DNA of 15,589 bases from Actinomycetes bacterium (lineage in GTDB: Bacteria; Actinomycetota; Acidimicrobiia; Acidimicrobiales; Microtrichaceae), in the NCBI GenBank assembly GCA_023423215.1, contig JAFAFZ010000616.1, forward strand, positions 1-15,589. Reading direction: 5' to 3'. The notes beneath the pieces are model-generated. The model saw nothing but the letters and a program-made list of their open reading frames with translations, did not search any database and was not told the origin of the DNA. This document shows positions 6,651-13,859 of the stretch, in pieces. Position 1 is the first letter of the stretch; each line of letters starts with the position of its first letter. The position numbers and the translations under genes were made by a program.

Positions 6651-7876
6651 GCGCGCCGTCGACCGGCGGGCGTCGCTCCGGCGGCCCGGCGCTGGGCACG
6701 CCCGAGGCGATCCGCATCGTCGCGGGGCGAGAGATCGGCGAACGCCTCCGGGCGAAGTCCTTCTACGTCCTGACCGGCGTGCTGGTCGTCATCATCCTGG
6801 CCATCGGCGTCATCGGCCGCTTCGCGGACAGCACGCCGGGAGAGATCGAGGTCGGCACCATCGGCACCGACGCCGCGCTGCGCGCCACCATCGCGCAGAC
6901 GGCCGAGCTGGCGGACCGCGACGCCACCGTCACCGACTACCCGGACCGCGATGCGGCGGACGCCGCCCTGCGCGACGGCGAGGTGCAGATGGTGGTCGAT
7001 CCGGCCACCGGCGAGCTCGTCACCGGCGACGACGCCGGCGCGGAGGAGGTCGGACTCCTCCAGCAGGCGTGGGCCGCGGCGGACGTCGGCACCGCCCTGG
7101 TCGAGGCGGGGCTGACCGAGCAGCAGGCCACCGCCGCGCTCGCCACGCAGCCGCTCCAGGTCGTCTCGGTCGAGGGCGACGAGGACGCCACCGGACTCGC
7201 GATCCTGGTCGGCACCCTGACCACGATCCTGCTGTTCGTGTCGCTGCAGACCTTCGGCAGCTACGTGCTGACCGGGGTCGTCGAGGAGAAGTCGACCGCG
7301 GTCGTCGAGGTGCTGCTCGTGCGCGTGCGCGCCGACCAGCTGCTGGCCGGCAAGGTCATCGGCATCGGCGTCGCGGCGCTCGTGCAGTTCGCGATCGCCA
7401 TCGCGGCGGGCCTCGTCGCGCTGACGATCTCGGGCACCGAGGTCCCCAGCGCCATCTGGTCCTCGCTGCCGATCGCGCTCGTCTGGTTCCTCGGCGGCTA
7501 CGCGCTCTACTCGACGCTGTTCGCCCTGGCCGGCTCGCTGGTCAGCCGCCAGGAGGACGCGCAGGCGGCCTCGGCGCCGATCCTGACCGCCATGATCGGC
7601 GCCTACATGATCGTGTTCTTCTTCGGCTACGCGCCCGAGTCGCTCGCCAGTCGGATCATGTCGCTCATCCCGCCGATCGCACCGTTCCTCATGCCGATGC
7701 GCATGGCGGCGGGCGCGGCGTCGGTGGTCGAGATCGTCGCGTCGATGGCGCTGCTCCTGGCGGCGACCGTCGGCGCCTGGAAGCTGGCGGGGCGCATCTA
7801 CGACAAGGTGCTGCTGCGACGCGGGTCGCGCATCGGCTGGCGCGACGCCCTCTCGCTCGGTCGCTCGTCGTCCTGA
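6647..7876 (+). CDS. ABC-2 type permease, NatB-like
   Basis: A 409-residue membrane partner of the ATPase encoded just upstream, whose stop codon it overlaps (GTGA). The N-terminus has the amphipathic stretch IVAGREIGERLRAKSF (24-39) and a first TM segment (41-58). About 125 mostly polar residues (60-183) follow and are probably extracytoplasmic. Then come five or so TM segments from 184 to 380. VLTGVVEEKSTAVVEVLL (207-224) is the characteristic cytoplasmic loop of NatB/ABC2_membrane_3 permeases. Two such subunits would be needed per transporter, or one plus an unseen partner; only one gene is present, so a homodimer is inferred. It probably exports a small molecule or ion. Confidence 0.9.
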   Translation: MSAPSTGGRRSGGPALGTPEAIRIVAGREIGERLRAKSFYVLTGVLVVIILAIGVIGRFADSTPGEIEVGTIGTDAALRATIAQTAELADRDATVTDYPDRDAADAALRDGEVQMVVDPATGELVTGDDAGAEEVGLLQQAWAAADVGTALVEAGLTEQQATAALATQPLQVVSVEGDEDATGLAILVGTLTTILLFVSLQTFGSYVLTGVVEEKSTAVVEVLLVRVRADQLLAGKVIGIGVAALVQFAIAIAAGLVALTISGTEVPSAIWSSLPIALVWFLGGYALYSTLFALAGSLVSRQEDAQAASAPILTAMIGAYMIVFFFGYAPESLASRIMSLIPPIAPFLMPMRMAAGAASVVEIVASMALLLAATVGAWKLAGRIYDKVLLRRGSRIGWRDALSLGRSSS

Positions 7877-7930
7877 GGCCCGACGCAGGTCCGCGGCGCG
7901 GAAGTGCACGGCGGCGCGCCGGGTTGGGCG

Positions 7931-7972
7931 TAGGTTCGCCCCCGATCGCGATGGACGCACGACCCACGGAGG
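7931..7972 (+). promoter_or_regulatory. Candidate -10 box and ribosome binding site of the siderophore-interacting protein gene
   Basis: TAGGTT (7931-7936) matches TANNNT and would start transcription near 7943. GGAGG (7968-7972) lies 8 nt before the GTG at 7981. An in-frame ATG at 7951 would lie only about 8 nt from the predicted transcript start and has no ribosome binding site. The Shine-Dalgarno sequence therefore favours 7981. Confidence 0.5.
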
Positions 7973-7980
7973 ATCCCGAC

Positions 7981-8793
7981 GTGAGCACCCCCCTGCACGG
8001 CCAGGTGGTCCGCACCGAACGGCTGACGTCGCGCCTGGTGCGCGTCGTGCTCGGCGGACCGGGGCTCGCCTCGTACGAGCCCGCCACCGGGACCGACCAG
8101 TACGTCAACGTGCTGTTCCCGCCCGAGGGCGCTCCCTACACCGTGCCCTTCGACGTCGACGAGGCACGCGCGGGCGGCCACCGCCCGATGGGGCGCCGCT
8201 ACACGATCCGGTCCTGGGATCCGGTGCAGCGAGAGGTCACGATCGACTTCGTCGTGCACGGCGACGTGGGCGTCGCCGGGCGCTGGGCGAACCACGCTCG
8301 ACCCGGCGACCTGCTCCAGTTCACCGGCCCCTCCGGCGGGTACGTGCCCGCGCCGGACGCCGACTGGTACCTGGTCGCCGGCGACGAGAGCGCGCTGCCG
8401 GCCATCGCCGCCTCGCTGGAGCAGGTCCCGACCGGCCGCCCGGTGCTGGCGGTGCTGCTGGTCGACGACGAGGCCCACGAGCTCGCGCTCGACACGCCCG
8501 GCGACCTCCGCGCCACCTGGGTGCACCGCGACGCGGGCGACGATCCGTCGGGTCGGTTCCTGGCCGCCGTGCAGGCGCTCGAGCTGCCCGAGGGCACCGT
8601 GAGCGGCTTCGTGCACGGCGAGGCGGCCGAGACGCGCGCCATCCGCAAGCACCTCCTGGGCGACCGCGGGCTGGACCGCTCGCTGCTGTCGATCTCGCCG
8701 TACTGGCGTCGCGGCCAGACGGACGAGGCCTGGCGCGAGGTCAAGCGCGACTGGCTCGCCCAGCAGGAGCAGGACGTCCCCGTTGCGGGGTGA
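7981..8793 (+). CDS. Siderophore-interacting protein (SIP family FAD/NAD(P)H ferric reductase)
   Basis: A 270-residue cytoplasmic flavoprotein of the SIP/ViuB type, which reduces ferric siderophores to release iron. Landmarks are the start LHGQVVRTERLTSRLVRVVLGG (5-26), the FAD-binding RRYTIRSW (72-79), DFVVHGDVGVAGRWA (89-103), the NAD(P)H-domain GDESALPAI (134-142), HGEAAETRAIRKHL (212-225), and the family's C-terminal signature SPYWRRGQTDEAW (239-251). Length is typical for the family. GTG 7981 is chosen for its Shine-Dalgarno sequence and because the product begins like other family members; starting at ATG 7951 would add ten residues. It is 104 bp downstream of the ABC permease but has its own promoter-like box, so a link to the exporter is not shown. 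It converges on the DUF1360 gene with only 16 bp between stops and no visible terminator. Confidence 0.93.
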   Translation: MSTPLHGQVVRTERLTSRLVRVVLGGPGLASYEPATGTDQYVNVLFPPEGAPYTVPFDVDEARAGGHRPMGRRYTIRSWDPVQREVTIDFVVHGDVGVAGRWANHARPGDLLQFTGPSGGYVPAPDADWYLVAGDESALPAIAASLEQVPTGRPVLAVLLVDDEAHELALDTPGDLRATWVHRDAGDDPSGRFLAAVQALELPEGTVSGFVHGEAAETRAIRKHLLGDRGLDRSLLSISPYWRRGQTDEAWREVKRDWLAQQEQDVPVAG

Positions 8794-8809
8794 CCCCGAC
8801 GCGCTGGGC

Positions 8810-9439
8810 TCAGCCCGGCTCCACGGGACGTTCGGCCCGGTGCTCCAGGTCGACGTAGACGAACTGCAGCAGGTCGGCGAGGCCGACGGCCGCCAGCGTC
8901 GACAGCGCGATCCGCGTCGGGCGTGGCGCGAGCCGCAGCGCCACCGTGCTGCCGCTCGCGACCCACACGTCCAGGCAGAACGGGCAGCTCAGCAGCTCCC
9001 CCACCGACCGGCGCCAGCCCGTGCCGACCGGCTGGACCTGGACCTCACCCGGACCTCCGGCGCCGCGGTACTCGGTGAACGGTGCCCGGAGCGGCGAGGT
9101 GACGGTCTGCTTGGTCAGCAGCCGTGACGCCTTGAACGTCGCCAGGGACACCAGCCCGAGGTCCGCCCACTCGCGGGCGAGCGACCGGGGCGGTTCGGCC
9201 GCGCCGCGGCGCGCCAGCCCGATGGCGGACACCGCCGCCCCCGCGAGGTACACGCCCACCACCACGCGGTAGCCCGCGAGCCGCTCGTGGTCGTGCGGAC
9301 CGCGGTCGTGCGGGCGCTCGCCCCCGTGTCCTGCCTCGTCGCGCCCGGTCCCCTCGGAACCGGCGCCCCGTCGGTCCGTGCCGTCGTGGCTGCCGGGGGC
9401 GTCGTGCTGGCCTGCGGCGTCGTCGAGCTGCGTCGTCAT
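8810..9439 (-). CDS. DUF1360 membrane protein with a histidine-rich N-terminal extension
   Basis: A 209-residue protein of unknown function. Residues 1-52 are polar and rich in Gly, Asp and His (six His, including PHDRGPHDHE). A TM segment follows at about 57-76. Next comes a core typical of DUF1360: DLGLVSLATFKASRLLTKQTVTSPLRAPFTEYRG (93-126), then GELLSCPFCLDVWVA (147-161) with a CxxC that could bind metal or be redox-active, then a hydrophobic segment at 176-196. ATG 9439 is chosen because CGGGTAGG lies 8 nt upstream; a GTG at 9445 is also in frame but too close to that site. The gene is divergent from ctaC across 91 bp that contain a strong palindrome, so joint regulation with the oxidase operon is possible. 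The domain call rests on recognition of the motifs. Confidence 0.8.
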   Translation of the reverse strand: MTTQLDDAAGQHDAPGSHDGTDRRGAGSEGTGRDEAGHGGERPHDRGPHDHERLAGYRVVVGVYLAGAAVSAIGLARRGAAEPPRSLAREWADLGLVSLATFKASRLLTKQTVTSPLRAPFTEYRGAGGPGEVQVQPVGTGWRRSVGELLSCPFCLDVWVASGSTVALRLAPRPTRIALSTLAAVGLADLLQFVYVDLEHRAERPVEPG

Positions 9440-9447
9440 CGGCACGA

Positions 9448-9522
9448 CCTACCCGTCGTCGGACGATCCGTGCGTGCGGCCCGGCTGCGCTTCCAGGTCT
9501 GGAAGCCGCTCCGTCGGGTAGG
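9448..9522. promoter_or_regulatory. Mirror-image CGGGTAGG boxes before both divergent starts
   Basis: CCTACCCG (9448-9455) and CGGGTAGG (9515-9522) form a perfect inverted repeat. On each strand CGGGTAGG ends exactly 8 nt before an ATG: 9439 leftward for DUF1360 and 9531 rightward for ctaC. The position suits a weak Shine-Dalgarno sequence (AGG core). The TAGG could also be part of a degenerate -10 (TAGGTC / TAGGCG) of leaderless transcripts. Confidence 0.5.
9489..9506. promoter_or_regulatory. 18-bp palindrome in the DUF1360 / ctaC intergenic region (candidate operator)
   Basis: GCTTCCAGGTCTGGAAGC has perfect 8-bp arms around a GT centre. It lies in the middle of the 91-bp divergent gap, 24 bp before the ctaC ATG and 49 bp before the DUF1360 ATG. 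It is the best operator-like site in the window by symmetry and position. An RNA hairpin in a ctaC leader is the alternative. The binding protein is unknown. Confidence 0.5.
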
Positions 9523-9530
9523 CGGCCGCG

Positions 9531-10286
9531 ATGAGGTCGACGGTCCGCACGCACCCGCGCGCGCTGCGAGGCGCACCGCACCGGGCGCGCGCCGGAGCCC
9601 TCGCACTCCTGCTCGTCGTCCCCACCGTGGCCGGTTGCGGGCGCGCCGGGTTGCCGGAGCCGGCGACCGAGGAGGGCGACGTCGTCCTGACGGAGTGGCG
9701 GGTGCTGCTCGCCATCGCCACCGTCCTGTGCCTCGTGGTGCTCGGCCTGCTGGCCCTCGCCATCGTCACGGGCGTCGTGCGGCGCCGCCGGGGCGTGGAG
9801 CCGTCGGCGAACAGCGGCAGCACCCGGTGGGAGCTGACCTACACCGCCATCCCGGTGGTGATCGTCGCGGCGGTGTTCGCCATGTCGCTGATCGCGGGCG
9901 AGCGCATGGCGAGCACCGACCCGGATCCCCTCGAGGTCCGGGTCACGGCCTTCCAGTGGGGGTGGAGCTTCGACTACGGCGAGGGCGTCGAGGTGCTCGG
10001 TCAGGCCGGCGACGACCCGCGCATGCTCCTGCCCGAGGGACGCGCGGTCCGCCTCGAGCTGCGCAGCCCCGACGTCATCCACTCGTTCTTCGTGCCGCGC
10101 TTCACCACCAAGCGCGACCTGGTCCCCGGGCGGGTCAACCACATCGACCTGACGCCGTCCGAGTCGGGCGTGTACCAGGGCCACTGCGCCGAGTTCTGCG
10201 GCCTGGACCACGCCCGCATGGACTTCACCGTCGAGGTGGTCCCCGCCGATGAGTTCGACGACTGGCTGAGGGAGCGCCGTCCATGA
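9531..10286 (+). CDS. ctaC: Cytochrome c oxidase subunit II (aa3-type), lipoprotein
   Basis: A 251-residue subunit that takes electrons from cytochrome c through the CuA centre on the outer face of the membrane. The N-terminus is a lipoprotein signal: Arg-rich start, hydrophobic 22-34 and lipobox VAGC (C36). Two TM segments follow (about 58-82 and 104-122). The cupredoxin domain holds the aromatic FQWGWSFDYG (141-150) and the CuA ligands H184 (VIHSFFVPR), C219, E221, C223 and H227 plus M230 (GHCAEFCGLDHARM). Unlike some bacterial homologues there is no fused cytochrome c domain. That fits an actinobacterial supercomplex in which QcrC hands over electrons directly. ATG 9531 gives the signal peptide. 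The stop overlaps the ctaD ATG (ATGA), so the two are translationally coupled. Confidence 0.97.
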   Translation: MRSTVRTHPRALRGAPHRARAGALALLLVVPTVAGCGRAGLPEPATEEGDVVLTEWRVLLAIATVLCLVVLGLLALAIVTGVVRRRRGVEPSANSGSTRWELTYTAIPVVIVAAVFAMSLIAGERMASTDPDPLEVRVTAFQWGWSFDYGEGVEVLGQAGDDPRMLLPEGRAVRLELRSPDVIHSFFVPRFTTKRDLVPGRVNHIDLTPSESGVYQGHCAEFCGLDHARMDFTVEVVPADEFDDWLRERRP

Positions 10287-11956
10287 CCACCACCGCACGA
10301 TCGGAGGAGCTGCTCCGCGACGAGGACCCAGAGACGCTCGTCGAGCGAGCCGGCCTGGTCGGCTGGCTGACCACGACCGACCACAAGCGCATCGGCCTGC
10401 TCTACATCGGCAGCGCGTTCGGGTTCTTCGTCATCGGCGGGCTGATGGCCACCGTGATGCGACTCGAGCTCGCCGAGCCCGGGCTGCAGGTCGTGTCGCA
10501 GCAGCGGTACTCCGAGCTGTTCACCATGCACGGCTCGGTGATGATGTTCCTCTTCGCCGTGCCGATGGCGTCCGGCCTGGCGAACTACCTGGTCCCCCTG
10601 CACGTCGGCGCGCCCGACATGGCGTTCCCCCGGCTGAACGCCCTGTCCTACTGGCTGTTCGTGGGTGGCGGGCTCGTGATGCTCTCCGGGTTCGCCACCG
10701 AGGGCGGCGCCGCGGACTTCGGCTGGACCGCCTACACCCCGCTCTCGGACGGGCTGTACTCGCCGGGCGCCGGTCCGGACCTGTGGGTGACGGGCCTGGC
10801 GCTGCTCGGCGTGGCGACGACGCTGACGGGGCTGAACATCATCGTGACGGTGCTGACGCTGCGGGCGCCGGGCATGACCATGTTCCGGCTGCCGATCTTC
10901 ACCTGGACCATGTTCGTCGTCGGCCTGCTGATCCTGCTGACCTTCCCGGTCATCACCGCCGCGCTGGCGATGCTGTTCGTGGACCGGCAGTTCGGCGGCG
11001 CCTTCTTCGATCCCGGGCGAGGCGGCGACCCGATCGTGTGGCAGCACCTGTTCTGGTTCTTCGGGCACCCCGAGGTCTACATCGTGGCCCTGCCGTTCTT
11101 CGGGGTCATCAGCGAGGTCATCCCGGTGTTCTCCCGGCGACCGCTGTTCGGCTACAAGGCGTTCGTCCTGGCGACGCTCGCCATCGGCGCCTACTCGGTC
11201 GCGACCTGGGCGCACCACATGTACACGACCGGCGCGGTCTACGGCGCGTTCTTCGCCGCCACCACGCTGATCATCGCGGTGCCCACCGGGGTCAAGATCT
11301 TCAACTGGATCGGCACGATGCTCGGCGGACACCTGCGCCCCGACACGGCGATGCTCTTCGCGATCAGCTTCATCGTCGTGTTCCTGATCGGCGGGCTGAG
11401 CGGCCCGATGCTGGCGGTCCCCTCCTTCGACGGGCACGTGCACGACACCTACTTCGTGGTCGCCCACATGCACTACGTGCTGCTCGGCTCGGCCGTGTTC
11501 GCGATGTTCGCGGGCCTGTTCTTCTGGTGGCCCAAGTTCTTCGGCCACCGCCTGCGCGAAGGGCTGGGCCGCATCCAGGCCGTGGCGCTGTTCATCGGGT
11601 TCAACCTGACGTTCTTCCCCCAGCACCTGCTCGGACTGCGCGGCATGCCTCGACGGTTCGCCGACTACCCGGCGGACGCGGGGTACACCTACCTGAACGC
11701 CATGTCGACGGTCGGATCGATCCTGGTGGCGTTGGCGGTCCTGCTGTTCCTGGTGAACATCTGGGTGAGCCGGCACGATCCCCCGGCGGGCGACGACCCC
11801 TGGGAGGGCAACTCGCTCGAGTGGGCGACGAGCAGCCCGCCGCCACCGCACAACTTCCACGTCGTGCCGCCCGTGCGCTCGGAGCGGCCGGCGCACGACC
11901 TGCGCGAGGACCGGCGCCGCGCCGCCCGGCGTGCCGAGCGGGAGCGCTCCTCGTGA
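10283..11956 (+). CDS. ctaD: Cytochrome c oxidase subunit I (A1-type heme-copper oxidase)
   Basis: The 557-residue catalytic subunit reduces O2 to water and pumps protons. There are about 12 TM segments. Ligands are visible: heme a H83 (TMHGSVMMF) and H397; CuB H262 (FFGHPEVY, with the cross-linked Tyr Y266), H311 and H312 (WAHHMYTTG); heme a3 H395 (VVAHMHYVLLG). The E in GHPEVY (E264), the D-channel entry GAPDMAFPR (D112) and the K-channel Lys in PTGVKIFNW (K338) are all present, so this is a proton-pumping family A1 enzyme with both channels. The C-terminus ends in an Arg/Glu-rich cytoplasmic tail. GGGAG lies 8 nt before the ATG, and the start overlaps the ctaC stop. The ctaF GTG in turn overlaps this stop. 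Confidence 0.98.
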   Translation: MTTTARSEELLRDEDPETLVERAGLVGWLTTTDHKRIGLLYIGSAFGFFVIGGLMATVMRLELAEPGLQVVSQQRYSELFTMHGSVMMFLFAVPMASGLANYLVPLHVGAPDMAFPRLNALSYWLFVGGGLVMLSGFATEGGAADFGWTAYTPLSDGLYSPGAGPDLWVTGLALLGVATTLTGLNIIVTVLTLRAPGMTMFRLPIFTWTMFVVGLLILLTFPVITAALAMLFVDRQFGGAFFDPGRGGDPIVWQHLFWFFGHPEVYIVALPFFGVISEVIPVFSRRPLFGYKAFVLATLAIGAYSVATWAHHMYTTGAVYGAFFAATTLIIAVPTGVKIFNWIGTMLGGHLRPDTAMLFAISFIVVFLIGGLSGPMLAVPSFDGHVHDTYFVVAHMHYVLLGSAVFAMFAGLFFWWPKFFGHRLREGLGRIQAVALFIGFNLTFFPQHLLGLRGMPRRFADYPADAGYTYLNAMSTVGSILVALAVLLFLVNIWVSRHDPPAGDDPWEGNSLEWATSSPPPPHNFHVVPPVRSERPAHDLREDRRRAARRAERERSS

Positions 11957-12495
11957 AGGTCGAGTGGCGCACGTACGCCGGGCTGGCCGCGTTCGTGCTG
12001 CCGATCGGGCTGGTGTACGTCGTGCTCTCCCGCGAACCGGTCGGCTCGGTCCTGCTGTTCGCGTGCGCGCTGTCGCTGGCAGCGCTCGCCGTGTACCTGT
12101 GGTGGAGCCGGCGGGGCGAGCCGCAGCGACCCGAGGACATGGCGGACGCGGACGAGGCGCGGTCAGCGGTCGGGCCTGACGGGACGCACGGCGGCCCGGT
12201 CGAGGTCGGCGAGTTCCCGATCGGCAGCGTGTGGCCGCTGTTCATGGGCCTGGCGTGCCTCGGGATCGCCTGGGGCCTGGCGTTCACCGCCTGGATCACC
12301 CTGCCCTCCGCCGTCGCGCTGCTCGTCGCGGTCGTCGGGTACGCCCACGAGGTCGAGACGGGCGGAGCCGACCCCGTTCAATCGCGCTCCGAGGCTGTGG
12401 GCTCCGGGGCAAAGGGCTCGGGAGCGACGGGCTCCGGGTCGACGGCTTCCGGGTCGACGGCTTCGGGCCCGACGGACGGCGACTCGGTGAGCTGA
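11953..12495 (+). CDS. ctaF: Cytochrome c oxidase subunit IV (actinobacterial type) with a repeat tail
   Basis: A 180-residue protein, longer than the roughly 130-140 residues usual for actinobacterial CtaF. It starts MKVEWRTYAGLAAFVLPIGL, typical of this small oxidase subunit. Four TM segments come in two pairs: about 8-26 and 31-51, then 91-113 and 116-131. Between the pairs is an acidic cytoplasmic insert (53-85). After HEVETGG the conserved part ends and a low-complexity tail begins: five pentapeptide units GSGAK, GSGAT, GSGST, ASGST and ASGPT (150-174). The GTG start overlaps the ctaD stop (GTGA). The last 118 bp are antisense to the 3' end of qcrB. Its role is structural, in the aa3 oxidase. 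Assignment rests on position and the N-terminal and TM pattern. Confidence 0.87.
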   Translation: MKVEWRTYAGLAAFVLPIGLVYVVLSREPVGSVLLFACALSLAALAVYLWWSRRGEPQRPEDMADADEARSAVGPDGTHGGPVEVGEFPIGSVWPLFMGLACLGIAWGLAFTAWITLPSAVALLVAVVGYAHEVETGGADPVQSRSEAVGSGAKGSGATGSGSTASGSTASGPTDGDSVS

Positions 12496-13859
12496 CCGTC
12501 CGGCTCGCGCCCGACCTCGATCGTCGCCATGCCCCGCACCGGGCGCAGGCCGCTGTCGCGCAGGTTGCAGCAGATCGTCCGGACGACGAGGAAGGTGCCG
12601 GCCGGCACGAGGAACACGGCGACGCGGAACACGTTGGTGAGCGTCTCCGGTGCGACGCCGATCAGCCCCGACAGCACGTCGTTGCTGCCGGCCAGGAAGA
12701 GGATCCCGAAGAAGACGAACGCCGCGCACCCGATCGCCGTCCGCACCGGCACGTCCCGCGGCCGGTCCAGCAGGTGGTGGGTCGCCCGGTCGCGGGTGAG
12801 TCGTGCCTCGAGGAACGGCCACACGTAGAGCAGCCCGAAGGCGACCGTCGGCAGCAGCACGCCGGGGAAGAACGCGCTCGGCACCGAGAAGCCGAACAGG
12901 CGGACCTCCCACGCGGGGAACAGTCGCAGCGCTCCGTCGAGCCAGCCCATGTACCAGTCCGGCTGTGACGCCGAGGTCACCGCCGTCGCGGTCGGGCTGA
13001 ACGGTCCGTAGACCCAGATCGGGTTGATCTGCGCCAGGCCCCCCAGCCCCGTGAGCACGGCGGCGGTCAGCAGGAACAGGCCGAGGGAGCGCGACGCGAA
13101 CGCCGGCCACAGCCGTCGACCGACGACGTTGTCCTCCCGGCGGGGGCCGCCGGGGAACTGGGTGTGCTTCTGGCGCCAGATCAGCCCGAGGTGCACCCCG
13201 AGCAGGGCGACGATCACGGCCGGGACGACCAGGACGTGCAGCGTGAAGAAGCGGGGGATGGTCTCGTCCGCAGGGAACTCGCCGCCGAACAGGCCGAAGG
13301 CCAGCGTCGGACCGAGCACGGGCACCGCCAGGGCGATCGACCACGCGACCCGCAGACCGGTGCCGGACAGCAGGTCGTCGAGCAGCGAGTAGCCGAAGAA
13401 CCCGTTGACGATCGCGAGCACCAGCAGGGTGACGCCGACGACCCAGTTCAGCTCTCGTGGCCGACGGAAGGCGCCGGTGAAGAACACCCGCGCCATGTGG
13501 ACGACGATCGCAGCGATGAACACGAGCGCCGCCCAGTGGTGCACCTGCCGCATCACCAGGCCGGCACGCACCTCGAAGCTCAGGTCGAGCGTCGAGGCGT
13601 AGGCCGCGGACATCTCGCGCCCCTGCAGCGGGGCGTAGGGCCCGTCGTAGACGACCTCGCGGGTCGAGGGTTCGAAGAAGAACGTGAGGAACACGCCGGT
13701 CACCAGCAGCACGACGAAGCTGTAGACCGCCGTCTCGCCGACCAGGAACGACCAGTGGTCGGGGAACACCCGGCGCAGCGCCTTCCGGCCGACCGGCGCA
13801 CCGCCGATCCGGTCGTCGACCCAGCGCAGGGACGACCGCAACGAGGGGCGCCGGCTCAT
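12378..13859 (-). CDS. qcrB: Cytochrome bc1-type complex cytochrome b subunit QcrB
   Basis: The 493-residue quinol-oxidising membrane subunit carries hemes bL and bH. Helix B has H107 (RQVHHWAALVF) and H121 (VVHMAR), 14 apart. Helix D has H208 (FFTLHVLV) and H223 (LLGVHLGLIW), 15 apart, the b6-like spacing seen in Gram-positive bacteria. The Qo-site motif is PDWY (300-303, in SQPDWYMGWLDGALRLFP) rather than PEWY, as in many actinobacteria. HTQFPGGPRREDNVVG (232-247) is also lineage-typical. It is a single polypeptide of full cytochrome b plus subunit IV length. ATG 13859 overlaps the qcrA stop (ATGA); the much longer open frame upstream is antisense or off-frame to qcrA. The conserved core ends near residue 455, and a Pro/Glu/Asp/Val repeat tail overlaps ctaF by 118 bp. 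Confidence 0.97.
   Translation of the reverse strand: MSRRPSLRSSLRWVDDRIGGAPVGRKALRRVFPDHWSFLVGETAVYSFVVLLVTGVFLTFFFEPSTREVVYDGPYAPLQGREMSAAYASTLDLSFEVRAGLVMRQVHHWAALVFIAAIVVHMARVFFTGAFRRPRELNWVVGVTLLVLAIVNGFFGYSLLDDLLSGTGLRVAWSIALAVPVLGPTLAFGLFGGEFPADETIPRFFTLHVLVVPAVIVALLGVHLGLIWRQKHTQFPGGPRREDNVVGRRLWPAFASRSLGLFLLTAAVLTGLGGLAQINPIWVYGPFSPTATAVTSASQPDWYMGWLDGALRLFPAWEVRLFGFSVPSAFFPGVLLPTVAFGLLYVWPFLEARLTRDRATHHLLDRPRDVPVRTAIGCAAFVFFGILFLAGSNDVLSGLIGVAPETLTNVFRVAVFLVPAGTFLVVRTICCNLRDSGLRPVRGMATIEVGREPDGQLTESPSVGPEAVDPEAVDPEPVAPEPFAPEPTASERD
12400..12474. repeat. Five 15-bp tandem repeats translated on both strands (ctaF / qcrB tails)
   Basis: Five approximate copies of a 15-bp unit, best seen as GGCTCCGGGTCGACG, begin at 12400, 12415, 12430, 12445 and 12460. 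Rightward they encode the CtaF pentapeptides (G/A)SG(A/S/P)(K/T). Leftward they encode the QcrB pentapeptides PEAVD, PEAVD, PEPVA, PEPFA and PEPTA. The period is a multiple of three, so expansion or contraction keeps both genes in frame. Confidence 0.9.

Noticed and set aside
8794..8809. Possible shared terminator between the convergent SIP and DUF1360 genes
   Set aside because: The gap is only 16 bp and shows no inverted repeat or T-run.
10001..11896. 631-codon open frame on the minus strand through ctaC and ctaD
   Set aside because: The translation is low-complexity Arg/His/Gln/Glu-rich and the opposite strand carries all oxidase ligands, so it is a GC shadow frame.
12400..12474. CRISPR-like array
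   Set aside because: The units are contiguous 15-bp coding repeats without spacers, in frame in two genes; they are tandem repeats, not CRISPR.
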